NCBI GenBank assembly: GCA_023657425.1
Contig: JAGTJW010000001.1
Span: 1,178,001-1,242,000, forward strand
Source: Ideonella sp. WA131b
GTDB taxonomy: Bacteria > Pseudomonadota > Gammaproteobacteria > Burkholderiales > Burkholderiaceae_C
Direction: 5' to 3'
DNA length: 64,000 nt
Shown one piece after another: positions 16,992 through 25,679 of the stretch. Position numbers and translations under genes: made by a program. Position 1 is the first letter of the stretch; every line of letters begins with the position of its first letter. The notes under the pieces were generated by a model. That model had not been told where the DNA came from. It searched no databases and worked only from the letters and a program-made list of their open reading frames with translations.

Positions 16992-18671
16992 ATGCTGGCA
17001 CCGCGCATCAGGCCGCCGGAGACGCTGCCCGCCGGGTCGGCCCCGGCGGCCGCCCGGTCGCTGGGCTTGGCGCTGCGCGCCGCGATGCAAACCCATGCCC
17101 AGCGGCCCGCGCTGCGCTGCCACGGCCGCACGTTGCGCTACGCCGAACTCGACACCGCCTCGCGCGCGCTGGCGGCCTTCTGGCAGCAGCGCGGGCTGGT
17201 CGCGGGGGACCGCCTCGCGGTGATGCTGCGCGGCGGCCTGCCGCTGCCGGTGGCGGTGATCTCGGCCTGGCGCGCCGGGCTGGTGGTCGTGCCGGTCGAC
17301 CCCGCCCTGGCCGGCGAGGCCCTGCTGCACCAGCTGCGCGACAGCGGGGCCCGCGCGCTGGTGGCCGACGAAGCCGCCGCCTCGGCGCTGGCCCCGCTGC
17401 TCGAAGCGCAGCCGCTGCCGCTGGTGCTGGTGGCCGGCGTCGGCGAGTTGCTGGGCCCCGTGCGCGCGGCGCTGGTGCGGCGCCGCCAGCGCCCGCGCCC
17501 CGCGGCCCCGGCGCTGCCCGGCGCCGTCGCCTTCGGCGTGGCCCTGGACCGGGGCCGCGTGCTGCCGCTGGCCGAGGCCGAGCCGGGCCCCGACGACATC
17601 GCCGTGCTGCAGTACACCGGCGGCACCACCGGCGTGGCCCGCGGGGCGGTGCTGCTGCACCGGCAGCTGCAGGCCAACCTGCGCCAGGCCGGGCAGTGGC
17701 TCGAGCCCGCGCTGGCCGCCTGGCCGTCCGACGAACCCTGGACGACCGTGGCCGCGCTGCCGCTGCACCACACCTTCGGCTTCACGCTGGCGCTGCTGCT
17801 CACCCTGCTTCGCGGCGGGCGGCTGCTGCTCCTGCCCGACTGGACCGACACCGATGCGCTGGCCGCGCTGCTTCTGCGCGAGCGCTTTCACCTCTTTCCC
17901 TCGGTCAACCCGGTGTTCGACTCGCTGGCGCGCCACCCCGCCGCCGACCGCATCGACTGGAGCGGCCTGCGCCTGAGCCTGGCCGGCGGCCTGGCCGTCG
18001 ATCCCGCCACCGCCATGCTCTGGTTGCTCAAGACCGGCAGCCCCATCGTCCAGGGCTACGGCCTGGCCGAGTGCAGCCCGGCCGTCACCTGCAACCACGT
18101 CGACGACACGGCTTTCAGCGGCCATGTCGGCTACCCCCTGCCCGAGACCGAGCTGATGCTGGTCGACGCGGCGGGCCGGCCGGTGGCTCCGGGCACCCCG
18201 GGCGAGATCACGGTGCGCGGGCCGCAGCTCATGGCCGGCTACTGGCAGCGCCCCGACGAGACCGCCCGCGTCATGCTGCCCGGCGGCTGGCTGCGCACCG
18301 GCGACCTCGGCCGCGTCGAGCACGACGGCGCGCTGGTGCTGATCGAGCGCCTGCAAGACCTCATCTGGGTCGGCGGCCTGCCGGTGGTGCCGGGGCAGGT
18401 GGAAGAGACCGTCCGGCGTCTGGCCGGTGTGCGCGAGTGCGCCGTGCTCGGCGTGCCCCAGCCGGCCGGCGGCGATGCCGACGAGCTCGTCCGGCTCGTC
18501 GTGGTGCGCAGCGACCCGGCCGGCGAGCAACCCTCCGAGGCCGAGGTGCGCGCCCATTGCGAGTGCCACCTGGCCGGCTACCAGCGGCCGGCGCAGGTGC
18601 TGTTCCGCGCCGCGCTGCCGCGCAGCCCCATCGGCAAGGTGCTGCGCCGCGCGCTGCGCGACGGGTCCTGA
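16992..18671 (+). CDS. AMP-dependent acyl-CoA synthetase/ligase
   Basis: A 559-residue adenylate-forming enzyme that would activate a carboxylic (fatty) acid with ATP and CoA. The P-loop-like YTGGTTGVARGAVLLH is at about 209-224; most relatives have Lys where this has Arg. Also visible are YGLAECSPAVTCNH near 358, the hinge region GWLRTGDLGRVEHDG near 433, and the conserved catalytic Lys in SPIGKVLRRALR at the C-terminus. It resembles long-chain FadD-type ligases. The substrate is not decided. Start by ATG MLAPRIRPPETL; a CCGCC-rich leader lacks a clear ribosome-binding site, so a start further in cannot be excluded. rsmE follows after 59 bases. Confidence 0.88.
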   Translation: MLAPRIRPPETLPAGSAPAAARSLGLALRAAMQTHAQRPALRCHGRTLRYAELDTASRALAAFWQQRGLVAGDRLAVMLRGGLPLPVAVISAWRAGLVVVPVDPALAGEALLHQLRDSGARALVADEAAASALAPLLEAQPLPLVLVAGVGELLGPVRAALVRRRQRPRPAAPALPGAVAFGVALDRGRVLPLAEAEPGPDDIAVLQYTGGTTGVARGAVLLHRQLQANLRQAGQWLEPALAAWPSDEPWTTVAALPLHHTFGFTLALLLTLLRGGRLLLLPDWTDTDALAALLLRERFHLFPSVNPVFDSLARHPAADRIDWSGLRLSLAGGLAVDPATAMLWLLKTGSPIVQGYGLAECSPAVTCNHVDDTAFSGHVGYPLPETELMLVDAAGRPVAPGTPGEITVRGPQLMAGYWQRPDETARVMLPGGWLRTGDLGRVEHDGALVLIERLQDLIWVGGLPVVPGQVEETVRRLAGVRECAVLGVPQPAGGDADELVRLVVVRSDPAGEQPSEAEVRAHCECHLAGYQRPAQVLFRAALPRSPIGKVLRRALRDGS

Positions 18672-18730
18672 ACGCACGCGCGCGCCCGGTCCTCACGCCG
18701 CCCCCACGCCGCCCCCACGCCACCACCCTG

Positions 18731-19456
18731 ATGCGCCTGCTCGTCGACATCCCGCTGGCGGCCGGCGCCGTGGCCACCTTGCCCGAGGCCGCCGACCGCC
18801 ACGCCCGCGTGCGCCGCGTGCAGCCGGGTGACGCGCTGGTGCTGCTCGACGGCTGCGGCGCCGAGTGGCCGGCCACCGTGCGCGAGGTGGGCCGCAGCGC
18901 GATCACCGTGGCGCTGGGCCAGCCGCGCGCCGTCGACCGCGAGCTGGCCCTGCCGGTGACGCTGGCCGTGGTGGTGCCGGCCAACGAGCGCATGGACTGG
19001 CTGGTGGAGAAGGCCACCGAGCTGGGCGCCGCGGCGCTGCAGCCCTTGCAGGCCGAGCGCTCGGTGCTGCGCCTGCACGGCGAGCGCGCGGCGCGGCGCC
19101 ACGCCCACTGGCAGGGCATCGTGCGCGCGGCCAGCGAGCAGTGCGGGCGCACGCGGCTGATGGCCGTGGCCCCGCTGCGCGAGCTGGCCGACTGGCTGGC
19201 CATGCTGCCCCCGGCGCCGCCTGCGCCCGGCCCGGCGCGCTGGGTGCTGGATGTGGCCGCCGACGCCCGGCCGCCGGCCGGCGCGGAGCGCCCGCCGGCC
19301 CTCATCGCCTTGTCGGGGCCCGAGGGCGGGCTGGCCCCGGCCGAGCGGGCGGCGGCACGCGCCGCCGGCTTTCAGCCGCTCACGCTGGGCCCGCGTGTGC
19401 TGCGGGCCGAGACGGCGCCGCTGGCGGTGCTGGCCTGGGCGGCGCTCGCCGGGTAG
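18731..19456 (+). CDS. rsmE: 16S rRNA (uracil(1498)-N(3))-methyltransferase
   Basis: A 241-residue SPOUT-fold methyltransferase that methylates N3 of U1498 in 16S rRNA using SAM. An N-terminal PUA-like part (MRLLVDIPLAAGAVATLPEA, HARVRRVQPGDALVLLDG) is followed by EKATELGAAALQPLQAERS. The knotted SAM site LIALSGPEGGLAPAERAAAR and LGPRVLRAETAPLAVLAW is near the C-terminus. Length and start fit the family. A longer in-frame extension upstream overlaps the ligase gene and is not real. Confidence 0.95.
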   Translation: MRLLVDIPLAAGAVATLPEAADRHARVRRVQPGDALVLLDGCGAEWPATVREVGRSAITVALGQPRAVDRELALPVTLAVVVPANERMDWLVEKATELGAAALQPLQAERSVLRLHGERAARRHAHWQGIVRAASEQCGRTRLMAVAPLRELADWLAMLPPAPPAPGPARWVLDVAADARPPAGAERPPALIALSGPEGGLAPAERAAARAAGFQPLTLGPRVLRAETAPLAVLAWAALAG

Positions 19457-19495
19457 GGTCGTGGGCGGCCTGGCCGGCCCCGCGGGCCTGCTGGC

Positions 19496-20794
19496 TCAGC
19501 GCGGCGTGGCGGCCGCTTCCTTGCCGAAGTCGCGCGGCATGCGCGCCCAGGCGGCGGCCACGAATCCCGGCAGCGTGGCGATGCAGCACCACACGAAGAA
19601 GGCCGTGTAGCCCAGCTGCTCCTGCAGCCAGCCGGCGGCCATGCCCGGCAGCATCATCCCCAGCGCCATGAAACCGGTGCACAGCGCGTAGTGCGCCGTC
19701 TTGTGCGGGTTGCCGCCCCCGGCGCCATCGCCTGGCCCGCCGGCCACCCACAGCATGAACACCATGTAGGCCGTGAAGCCGAAGCCGTAGCCGAACTGCT
19801 CCACCGCCAGCGCCGCCGCCACCACCAGCAGGCCCTCGGGCTGCGCCCAGGCCAGCCCCACGTACAGCAGGTTGGGCGCGTTCATGGCCAGCAGCAGCAC
19901 GGGCAGCAGCCGGCCCAGGCCGGCGCGCGAGATGGCCCAGCCGCCGAGCAGCCCGCCTAAAGTGAGCGCGGCCACGCCCACGGTGCCGTAGGCCAGGCCG
20001 AGCTGCTGCGTCGTGAAGCCCAGGCCGCCGTCGGCGCGGGCGTCCAGCAGGAAAGGCGCCACCAGCTTGAGCAGCTGCGCCTCGCCCAGCCGGTACACGA
20101 GCAGGAAGACCAGCACGCGCACGATGTCCTCGCGCGCAAAGAAGCTGCGGAACACGGCGACGAAGCCGCGCCAGAACTCGCCCGTGCGCGGCGCCGGCCT
20201 GTCGTCGGCCGGCCGCGGCAGCGCCCAGGCATGCCAGGCCGCGAAGGCCGCAAAGAGAACGGCCAGCAGCAGGAACACCGCCTGCCAGCCGGCCACCGGC
20301 CCGCCGTGGTGCTCGGCCCACCAGCCGGCCAGCCACACCAGCCCGCCCTGGCCGCCCAGCATCGACAGCCGGTAGAAGGTGCTGCGCACGCCCACGAAGG
20401 CGGCCTGGCGGCGGCCGTCCAGCGCCAGGATGTAGAAGCCGTCGGCCGCGATGTCGTGCGTGGCGCTGGCAAAGGCCAGCAGCCAGAACATCACCAGCGT
20501 CCACTGCAGGAAAGCCGGCGCCGGCACGGCCAGCGCCACCCCGGCAAAGGCGGCGCCCACCCCCAGCTGAAGCCCCACGATCCACAGGCGCTTCTTGCCC
20601 AGCAGCTCCACCAGCGGGCTCCACAGCGGCTTGATCACCCAAGGCAGGTACAGCCAGCTCGTCAGCAGCGCGATCTGCGCGTTGGACACGCCGAGGTTCT
20701 TGTACATCACCACGGCCAGCGTCATCACGGCCACGTAGGGCAGGCCCTGGCCGAGGTAGAGCGTGGGGATCCAGCGCCAGGGCGAAGCCGACAT
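19496..20794 (-). CDS. MFS transporter, AmpG-like
   Basis: A 432-residue twelve-helix transporter of the AmpG (muropeptide permease)/SLC33-like branch. Signature parts are LYLGQGLPYVAVMTLAVVMY near the N-terminus, YLPWVIKPLWSPLVELLG, and FASATHDIAADGFYI near residue 115. AmpG imports anhydro-muropeptides for cell-wall recycling; several paralogues in this branch have other substrates, so the role is a family-based guess. Convergent with rsmE (39 bases apart) and divergent from the TonB receptor. Confidence 0.85.
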   Translation of the reverse strand: MSASPWRWIPTLYLGQGLPYVAVMTLAVVMYKNLGVSNAQIALLTSWLYLPWVIKPLWSPLVELLGKKRLWIVGLQLGVGAAFAGVALAVPAPAFLQWTLVMFWLLAFASATHDIAADGFYILALDGRRQAAFVGVRSTFYRLSMLGGQGGLVWLAGWWAEHHGGPVAGWQAVFLLLAVLFAAFAAWHAWALPRPADDRPAPRTGEFWRGFVAVFRSFFAREDIVRVLVFLLVYRLGEAQLLKLVAPFLLDARADGGLGFTTQQLGLAYGTVGVAALTLGGLLGGWAISRAGLGRLLPVLLLAMNAPNLLYVGLAWAQPEGLLVVAAALAVEQFGYGFGFTAYMVFMLWVAGGPGDGAGGGNPHKTAHYALCTGFMALGMMLPGMAAGWLQEQLGYTAFFVWCCIATLPGFVAAAWARMPRDFGKEAAATPR

Positions 20795-20982
20795 GCGGGC
20801 GATGTTCCCACGGCGGCGGCGCAGCCCTGGCTTGCGCAGGGAATGTGGTTCGCGGGTCGACGCCGGGGGCTAATCCGGATGGGCGACGGCCCCGGTGCAT
20901 GGCGACACTGGTCGATGAGTCTGCCGGCGACGCCCAGCCTGCCCGCATCCCCACCAGAAACCACGGTCCCGAGGAACCCCCC

Positions 20983-23841
20983 ATGTCCTTCAAGCTCACC
21001 ACCCTGGCCGCCGGCCTGGCCCTGGCCGGCCTCGCCGCCAGCGCGCTGGCGCAGACGCCCGAGCGCATCACCATCACCGGCTCCAGCATCAAGCGCATCG
21101 CCACCGAGGGCGCGCTGCCGCTGCAGGTGATCACCCGTGCCGAGCTTGACCGCCAGGGCATCACCAGCGCCGAGCAGGTCATCTTCAGGCTCAGCACCAA
21201 TGGCAACGGCCTGGACAACCTGGCTTCCAACGCCGACGTGGTGGGCGGCGCGCAGCGCGGCAACAACGGCGCCACCAGCGCCAACCTGCGAGGCCAGGGC
21301 AGCAACGCCACGCTGATCCTGCTCAACGGCCGCCGCGTCGCCGCGCACGGCCTCAACGGCGGCGTCGTCGACCTCAACCAGATCCCGATGGCCGCCGTCG
21401 AGCGCATCGAGGTGCTGAAGGACGGCGCCAGCGCCATCTACGGCACCGACGCCATCGGCGGCGTCATCAACTTCATCCTGCGCACCGACTTCCGCGGCGG
21501 CCTGGTGCGCGCCCTGGCCGATGTCACCCAGGCCGGCGGCGGCAACATCTACAGCGGCGGCGCGGTCTTTGGCATCGGCGACCTCGACAAGGACGGCTAC
21601 AACTTCATGGCCACCCTGTCAGTGAGCGACAACAAGGCGCTGCGCGGCGACCAGCGCGGCTTCGTCAACACCTTCCAGCCGAACCGCGGCCTGAGCGTGG
21701 ACACGCGCGGCACGCCGCACGCCACGATCTTCCCGCTGGCCGGCACCATCTTCCCCACCAGCGCCGACGCGCCGCTGATCCCGGGCAGCACCACGGTGCG
21801 CGCCTCCGGCGGCCTCAACGTGCTCGACCTGCCCGGCGGCCCGGGCTGCGGCGCCATCCCCGGCATGGCGCCCTACGACGCCCTGCTCTGGGATGTGCCC
21901 AGCGCCGCGCTGGCCTGCGCCTGGGACACTGGGCGTGCCGCGGTGCTGCAGCAGCCGGTCGAGAGCACCACCTGGGTGATGCGCGCCACCGGCAAGCTCG
22001 GCGAGCACCAGATGGCGCTGGAGCTCACCGGCTCTCAGACCGGATCGGCCAAGCGCTTCTCGAACCTGCAGATGACGCCCAACACCACGACGCAGCAGCT
22101 GCGCTTCCCGCGCAATGCGCAGTCGCAGGCGGCCTACGACGAGATCTACGACCGCCTCGTGGCCGCCTTCCCGGGCCAGATCACGGCCAGCCGCGGCATC
22201 CCCATCGCCTACCGCTGGCGCTGCATCGAGTGCGGCCCGCGCGAGATCACCACCGACGCCGACACCACGCGCTGGGCGCTCACCGCCGAGGGTCCCTTCT
22301 TCGGCGGCTGGGACTACAAGGCCGGCGTGCTGCAGGCCACCTCCGAGGCCAAGAGCACGCTGGGCGGCGGCTACTACTTCCGCGACAACGCCACCAGCCC
22401 AGGCTCCGGCAACCCGGCGGGCATCGTGCCGGCGCTCAACAGCGGGCGCATCAACGTGTTCCTGCTGCCGGGCCAGACGCAGAGCGCCGACGGCCTGGCC
22501 GCGCTCGAGGAAGCCTCGGCCCGCGGCGTGGTGCTGTATGGCGGCAAGTACACCGTGCAGCAGACCGACTTCTCCGTCTCGGGGCCGGTGTTCAAGCTTC
22601 CCGGGGGCAGCGCCATGGCGGCGCTCGGCGCCGACCTGCGCAGCGAGAAGTACCGCTTCAACGGCGACGAGCGCGACCCCACGCTGCAGCGCATCGTCGT
22701 GGCCGCGCCCTTTGACCAGACCAACGTGCTGACCGGCGCCAAGCGCGACGTCACCGCCTTCTATGGTGAGCTGCTGATGCCGGTGCTCAAGGGCCTGGAG
22801 TTCACGCTGGCCGTGCGCCAGGACAAGTACGACGGTTTCGGCACCACCACCAACCCCAAGGTCTCGGGCCTGTGGCGGCCGGCCGAGCCGCTGCTGGTGC
22901 GCGGCTCCTACAGCACCGGCTTCCGCGTGCCGACCTTCAACCAGCTCTACAACGGCGCGTCGTCGGCCACCTTCACCGGCGCCACCCTGGTGGACCCGCT
23001 GCTCTGCCCCACCGGCCGGGTTGACGCCAACCGGCCGGGCTGCGAGTCCATCCGCCCGCTCATCATCAACGGCGGCAAGGAGGACCTGGGCCCCGAAGAG
23101 GCCAAGATGGCGTCGGTGGGCTTCGTCTTCGAGCCCTCGCCGCTGTTCAGCATCGGCCTGGACTGGTGGAGCATCCAGCGCGAGGGCACGATCCAGATCC
23201 TGAGCCTGCAGCAGCTGGTGGACAACTTCAACCTGCTGCGCAACCGCTTCGCCTACCAGCTCGACGGCACCCTGGGCGCCATCGACCAACGCTGGGTCAA
23301 CGCGGGCGAAACCCAGACCGAGGGTGTGGAGGTCAGCCTCAAGAGCAGCTTCAACGCCATGGGCGCGCGCTGGACGGCGGGCCTGGAAGGCACCTACCTG
23401 CTGAAGAAGCGCTCGCGCGTGCTGCCCACGGTGCCCTTCGGCCCCAGCGAGATCGGCCAGTTCAGCTTTGCCGGCGACCTGGGCCTGCGCTGGAAGCACA
23501 ACGCCGCCATCACCTACCAACGCGGCGACTGGACGGCCACCTTCAGCCAGCTCTACCGCGCCGGCTACAACGACCAGGTGCTGCCCGGCGTGAGCTCGGG
23601 CCGCGTCTCGCCGCCCGACTGGAATCCCAAGGTCGACGCCTACACCACTTACAACCTGGGCCTGAGCTGGACCGCCATCAAGAACCTGACGCTCACCGGC
23701 CTGGTGAAGAACCTCTTCGACGAAGACCCGCCCTTCGCCGTCACCTACGACAGCAACTTCGGCAGCGGCAGCAGCTGGGAGCCGCGCGTGGCCGACCCGC
23801 GCGGGCGGGCCTTCGTGCTGTCGGCCGAGTACAGGTTCTGA
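20983..23841 (+). CDS. TonB-dependent outer-membrane receptor
   Basis: A 952-residue receptor. It has a signal peptide (residues 1-23, MSFKLTTLAAGLALAGLAAS then ALA|QTPE), a plug domain starting ERITITGSSIKR with LLNGRRVAAHGLNGG and VERIEVLKDGASAIYGTDAI (about 108-160), then a long 22-strand barrel region ending in GRAFVLSAEYRF with the terminal aromatic expected for Bam assembly. The ITGSSIKR plug type is common among receptors for carbohydrates or other non-siderophore substrates in this group. No dedicated partner genes are adjacent, so the ligand is unknown. Start ATG follows GAGGAACCCCCC. Confidence 0.93.
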   Translation: MSFKLTTLAAGLALAGLAASALAQTPERITITGSSIKRIATEGALPLQVITRAELDRQGITSAEQVIFRLSTNGNGLDNLASNADVVGGAQRGNNGATSANLRGQGSNATLILLNGRRVAAHGLNGGVVDLNQIPMAAVERIEVLKDGASAIYGTDAIGGVINFILRTDFRGGLVRALADVTQAGGGNIYSGGAVFGIGDLDKDGYNFMATLSVSDNKALRGDQRGFVNTFQPNRGLSVDTRGTPHATIFPLAGTIFPTSADAPLIPGSTTVRASGGLNVLDLPGGPGCGAIPGMAPYDALLWDVPSAALACAWDTGRAAVLQQPVESTTWVMRATGKLGEHQMALELTGSQTGSAKRFSNLQMTPNTTTQQLRFPRNAQSQAAYDEIYDRLVAAFPGQITASRGIPIAYRWRCIECGPREITTDADTTRWALTAEGPFFGGWDYKAGVLQATSEAKSTLGGGYYFRDNATSPGSGNPAGIVPALNSGRINVFLLPGQTQSADGLAALEEASARGVVLYGGKYTVQQTDFSVSGPVFKLPGGSAMAALGADLRSEKYRFNGDERDPTLQRIVVAAPFDQTNVLTGAKRDVTAFYGELLMPVLKGLEFTLAVRQDKYDGFGTTTNPKVSGLWRPAEPLLVRGSYSTGFRVPTFNQLYNGASSATFTGATLVDPLLCPTGRVDANRPGCESIRPLIINGGKEDLGPEEAKMASVGFVFEPSPLFSIGLDWWSIQREGTIQILSLQQLVDNFNLLRNRFAYQLDGTLGAIDQRWVNAGETQTEGVEVSLKSSFNAMGARWTAGLEGTYLLKKRSRVLPTVPFGPSEIGQFSFAGDLGLRWKHNAAITYQRGDWTATFSQLYRAGYNDQVLPGVSSGRVSPPDWNPKVDAYTTYNLGLSWTAIKNLTLTGLVKNLFDEDPPFAVTYDSNFGSGSSWEPRVADPRGRAFVLSAEYRF

Positions 23842-23896
23842 GCCCCCAAGCTCGCTGGCGCTCCACGCACGGCCAGAGGCCGCGCCGTTTGGGCCG

Positions 23897-23922
23897 TCCA
23901 AGCCGGCGCAGGCCGGCTTGGA
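23897..23922. terminator. Strong hairpin after the TonB-receptor gene, possible terminator
   Basis: TCCAAGCCGGC (23897-23907) and GCCGGCTTGGA (23912-23922) form an 11-base perfect stem with a 4-base loop, 56 bases after the stop. No run of T follows, so it is either a non-canonical terminator or a genomic repeat. The surrounding 290 bases are extremely GC-rich and hold no gene that I recognise. Confidence 0.45.
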
Positions 23923-24134
23923 GCCGCGGCCTTCACCCCCCCGGGGCGGCCGCCCTGCGGCGGACCGGCAGAGCCGGCTCCGCGCAGGGGGCTTGGCGGC
24001 CGGCGGCTGGCTGACGCCAGCGCCAGCCTGGGCCGGGCCACCGCAGCCGCGCTGGCCTAACCCGCCAGCGGTGCGCGCTGGCGGCCGGCGTGGACCCAGG
24101 GCCGCTGCAGCCGCCCAGCCCCGACAATGCCGGC

Positions 24135-25679
24135 ATGCCCACCCTGAACTGGCTCCAGCGCGACGCCGCCTTCCGCGCCGCCGAGGCCGTGCCCTACCGG
24201 CTGCTGCAGCCCATCAGCACCCACGGCGACGGCGACGCCCGCAACTGGCTTGTGCACGGCGACAACCTGCAGGCGCTGAAGGCCCTGCTGCCCCTGTTCC
24301 GCGGCCAGGTGAAGTGCATCTTCATTGACCCGCCCTACAACACCAAGAGCGCGTTCGAGCACTACGACGACAACCTCGAGCACTCGCAATGGCTGTCAAT
24401 GATGCTGCCGCGGCTGCAGCTGCTGCGCGAGTTCCTGCGCGAGGACGGCAGCATCTGGGTGACCATCGACGACCACGAGGGGCATTACCTCAAGGTGTTG
24501 ATGGATGAGGTGTTTGGGCGGGGGCGTTTCGTTGCGAATTGCGTTTGGCAGAAGCGGTACTCACGTGAGAACCGGGAGTCCATCGGCGACGTTCACGATC
24601 ATCTGCTTGTTTACGCCGTGAACGCGAGCTTGTTCAAGGAAACACGCAGTCTGTTGCCGCTTGCGGAAAAGCAGCTAGAGCTCTATCGGAATCCTGATTC
24701 GGATCCTCGTGGAAAGTGGCAGAGCGTGTCGCTGCTGGCGCAAGGCTTTCGACCGAATCAGATGTACGAGATCACCGCGCCATCGGGCCGTACTCATCTG
24801 CCGCCACCTGGCAACTGCTGGAAGCTTGTCCGCTCGGAGTTCGACAGACTTCTTGCCGATCACCGGGTGTACTTTGGTGCGGACGGAAACGGGGTTCCCA
24901 GACGCAAAGAGTTCCTGGTGAACGCCAAAGGACTCGTGCCTTGGACTTGGTGGCCACACGAGGAAGTCGGCCACACCGACGAGTCCAAGAAGGAAGCCAA
25001 TGCACTGTTTGGCGCAGACATCAGCTTCGGTACACCCAAGCCCGAACGTTTGCTCCAACGCATCCTGCACATCGCCACCAACCCCGGCGATCTCGTCCTC
25101 GACTCCTTCCTCGGCAGCGGCACCACCGCCGCCGTGGCGCACAAGATGGGCCGGCGCTGGATCGGCATCGAGATGGGCGAACACGCGCGCACCCACTGTC
25201 TGCCGCGGCTGCAGAAAGTGGTGCAGGGCGAACAAGGCGGCATCAGCCCCGCCGTGGGCTGGCAGGGCGGTGGCGGCTTTCGCCTCGTGCACCTGGGCGA
25301 GCCGGTGTTCACGGCCGACGGCCGCATCGACCCCGCGGTGCGCTTCGCGGCACTGGCCGCCTTCGTGTGGCAGCAGGCCACGCGCACGGCCTACACGCCG
25401 CCCGAGCTGGGTGGCCAGAGCGGCGCCCGCGCCGGCACGCCGCAGCTCGGCACGCACGAGGGCACAGCCGTGCTGCTGCTCTACAACGGCATCCTCGGCG
25501 ACCGCCGGCCCGAAGGCGGCAATGTGCTCAACCTGGCCGTGCTGCAGGCGCTCAAGCGCAGCTGCCCGCACGACGGCCCGCGCCTGGTGTACGGCGAAGC
25601 CTGCACCCTGGGCCCGGCGCGGCTGGCGGCCGAGGGCATCGAGTTCCGGCAGATTCCGTACGAGCTGGCGGCACGATGA
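24135..25679 (+). CDS. mod: Type III-like DNA N6-adenine methyltransferase (Mod), copy 2
   Basis: A 514-residue beta-class adenine methyltransferase, paralogous to the one at 10084. DPPY is at residues 65-68; DSFLGSGTTAAVA is near 322. Residues 1-130 and ~310-514 align closely with copy 1, while ~130-305 (from FVANCVWQKRYSREN onward) differ strongly and use lower-GC codons, as expected of an exchanged target-recognition domain. The start gives MPTLNWLQRDAAF. The stop overlaps the next gene (ATGA). With the AlbA-domain gene and res downstream it forms a second mod-X-res locus of presumably different specificity. Confidence 0.93.
   Translation: MPTLNWLQRDAAFRAAEAVPYRLLQPISTHGDGDARNWLVHGDNLQALKALLPLFRGQVKCIFIDPPYNTKSAFEHYDDNLEHSQWLSMMLPRLQLLREFLREDGSIWVTIDDHEGHYLKVLMDEVFGRGRFVANCVWQKRYSRENRESIGDVHDHLLVYAVNASLFKETRSLLPLAEKQLELYRNPDSDPRGKWQSVSLLAQGFRPNQMYEITAPSGRTHLPPPGNCWKLVRSEFDRLLADHRVYFGADGNGVPRRKEFLVNAKGLVPWTWWPHEEVGHTDESKKEANALFGADISFGTPKPERLLQRILHIATNPGDLVLDSFLGSGTTAAVAHKMGRRWIGIEMGEHARTHCLPRLQKVVQGEQGGISPAVGWQGGGGFRLVHLGEPVFTADGRIDPAVRFAALAAFVWQQATRTAYTPPELGGQSGARAGTPQLGTHEGTAVLLLYNGILGDRRPEGGNVLNLAVLQALKRSCPHDGPRLVYGEACTLGPARLAAEGIEFRQIPYELAAR

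Noticed and set aside
23842-24134. Possible small gene upstream of mod copy 2
   Set aside because: Only Pro/Ala/Arg-rich frames with no ribosome-binding site; the hairpin and composition suggest non-coding repeat DNA.
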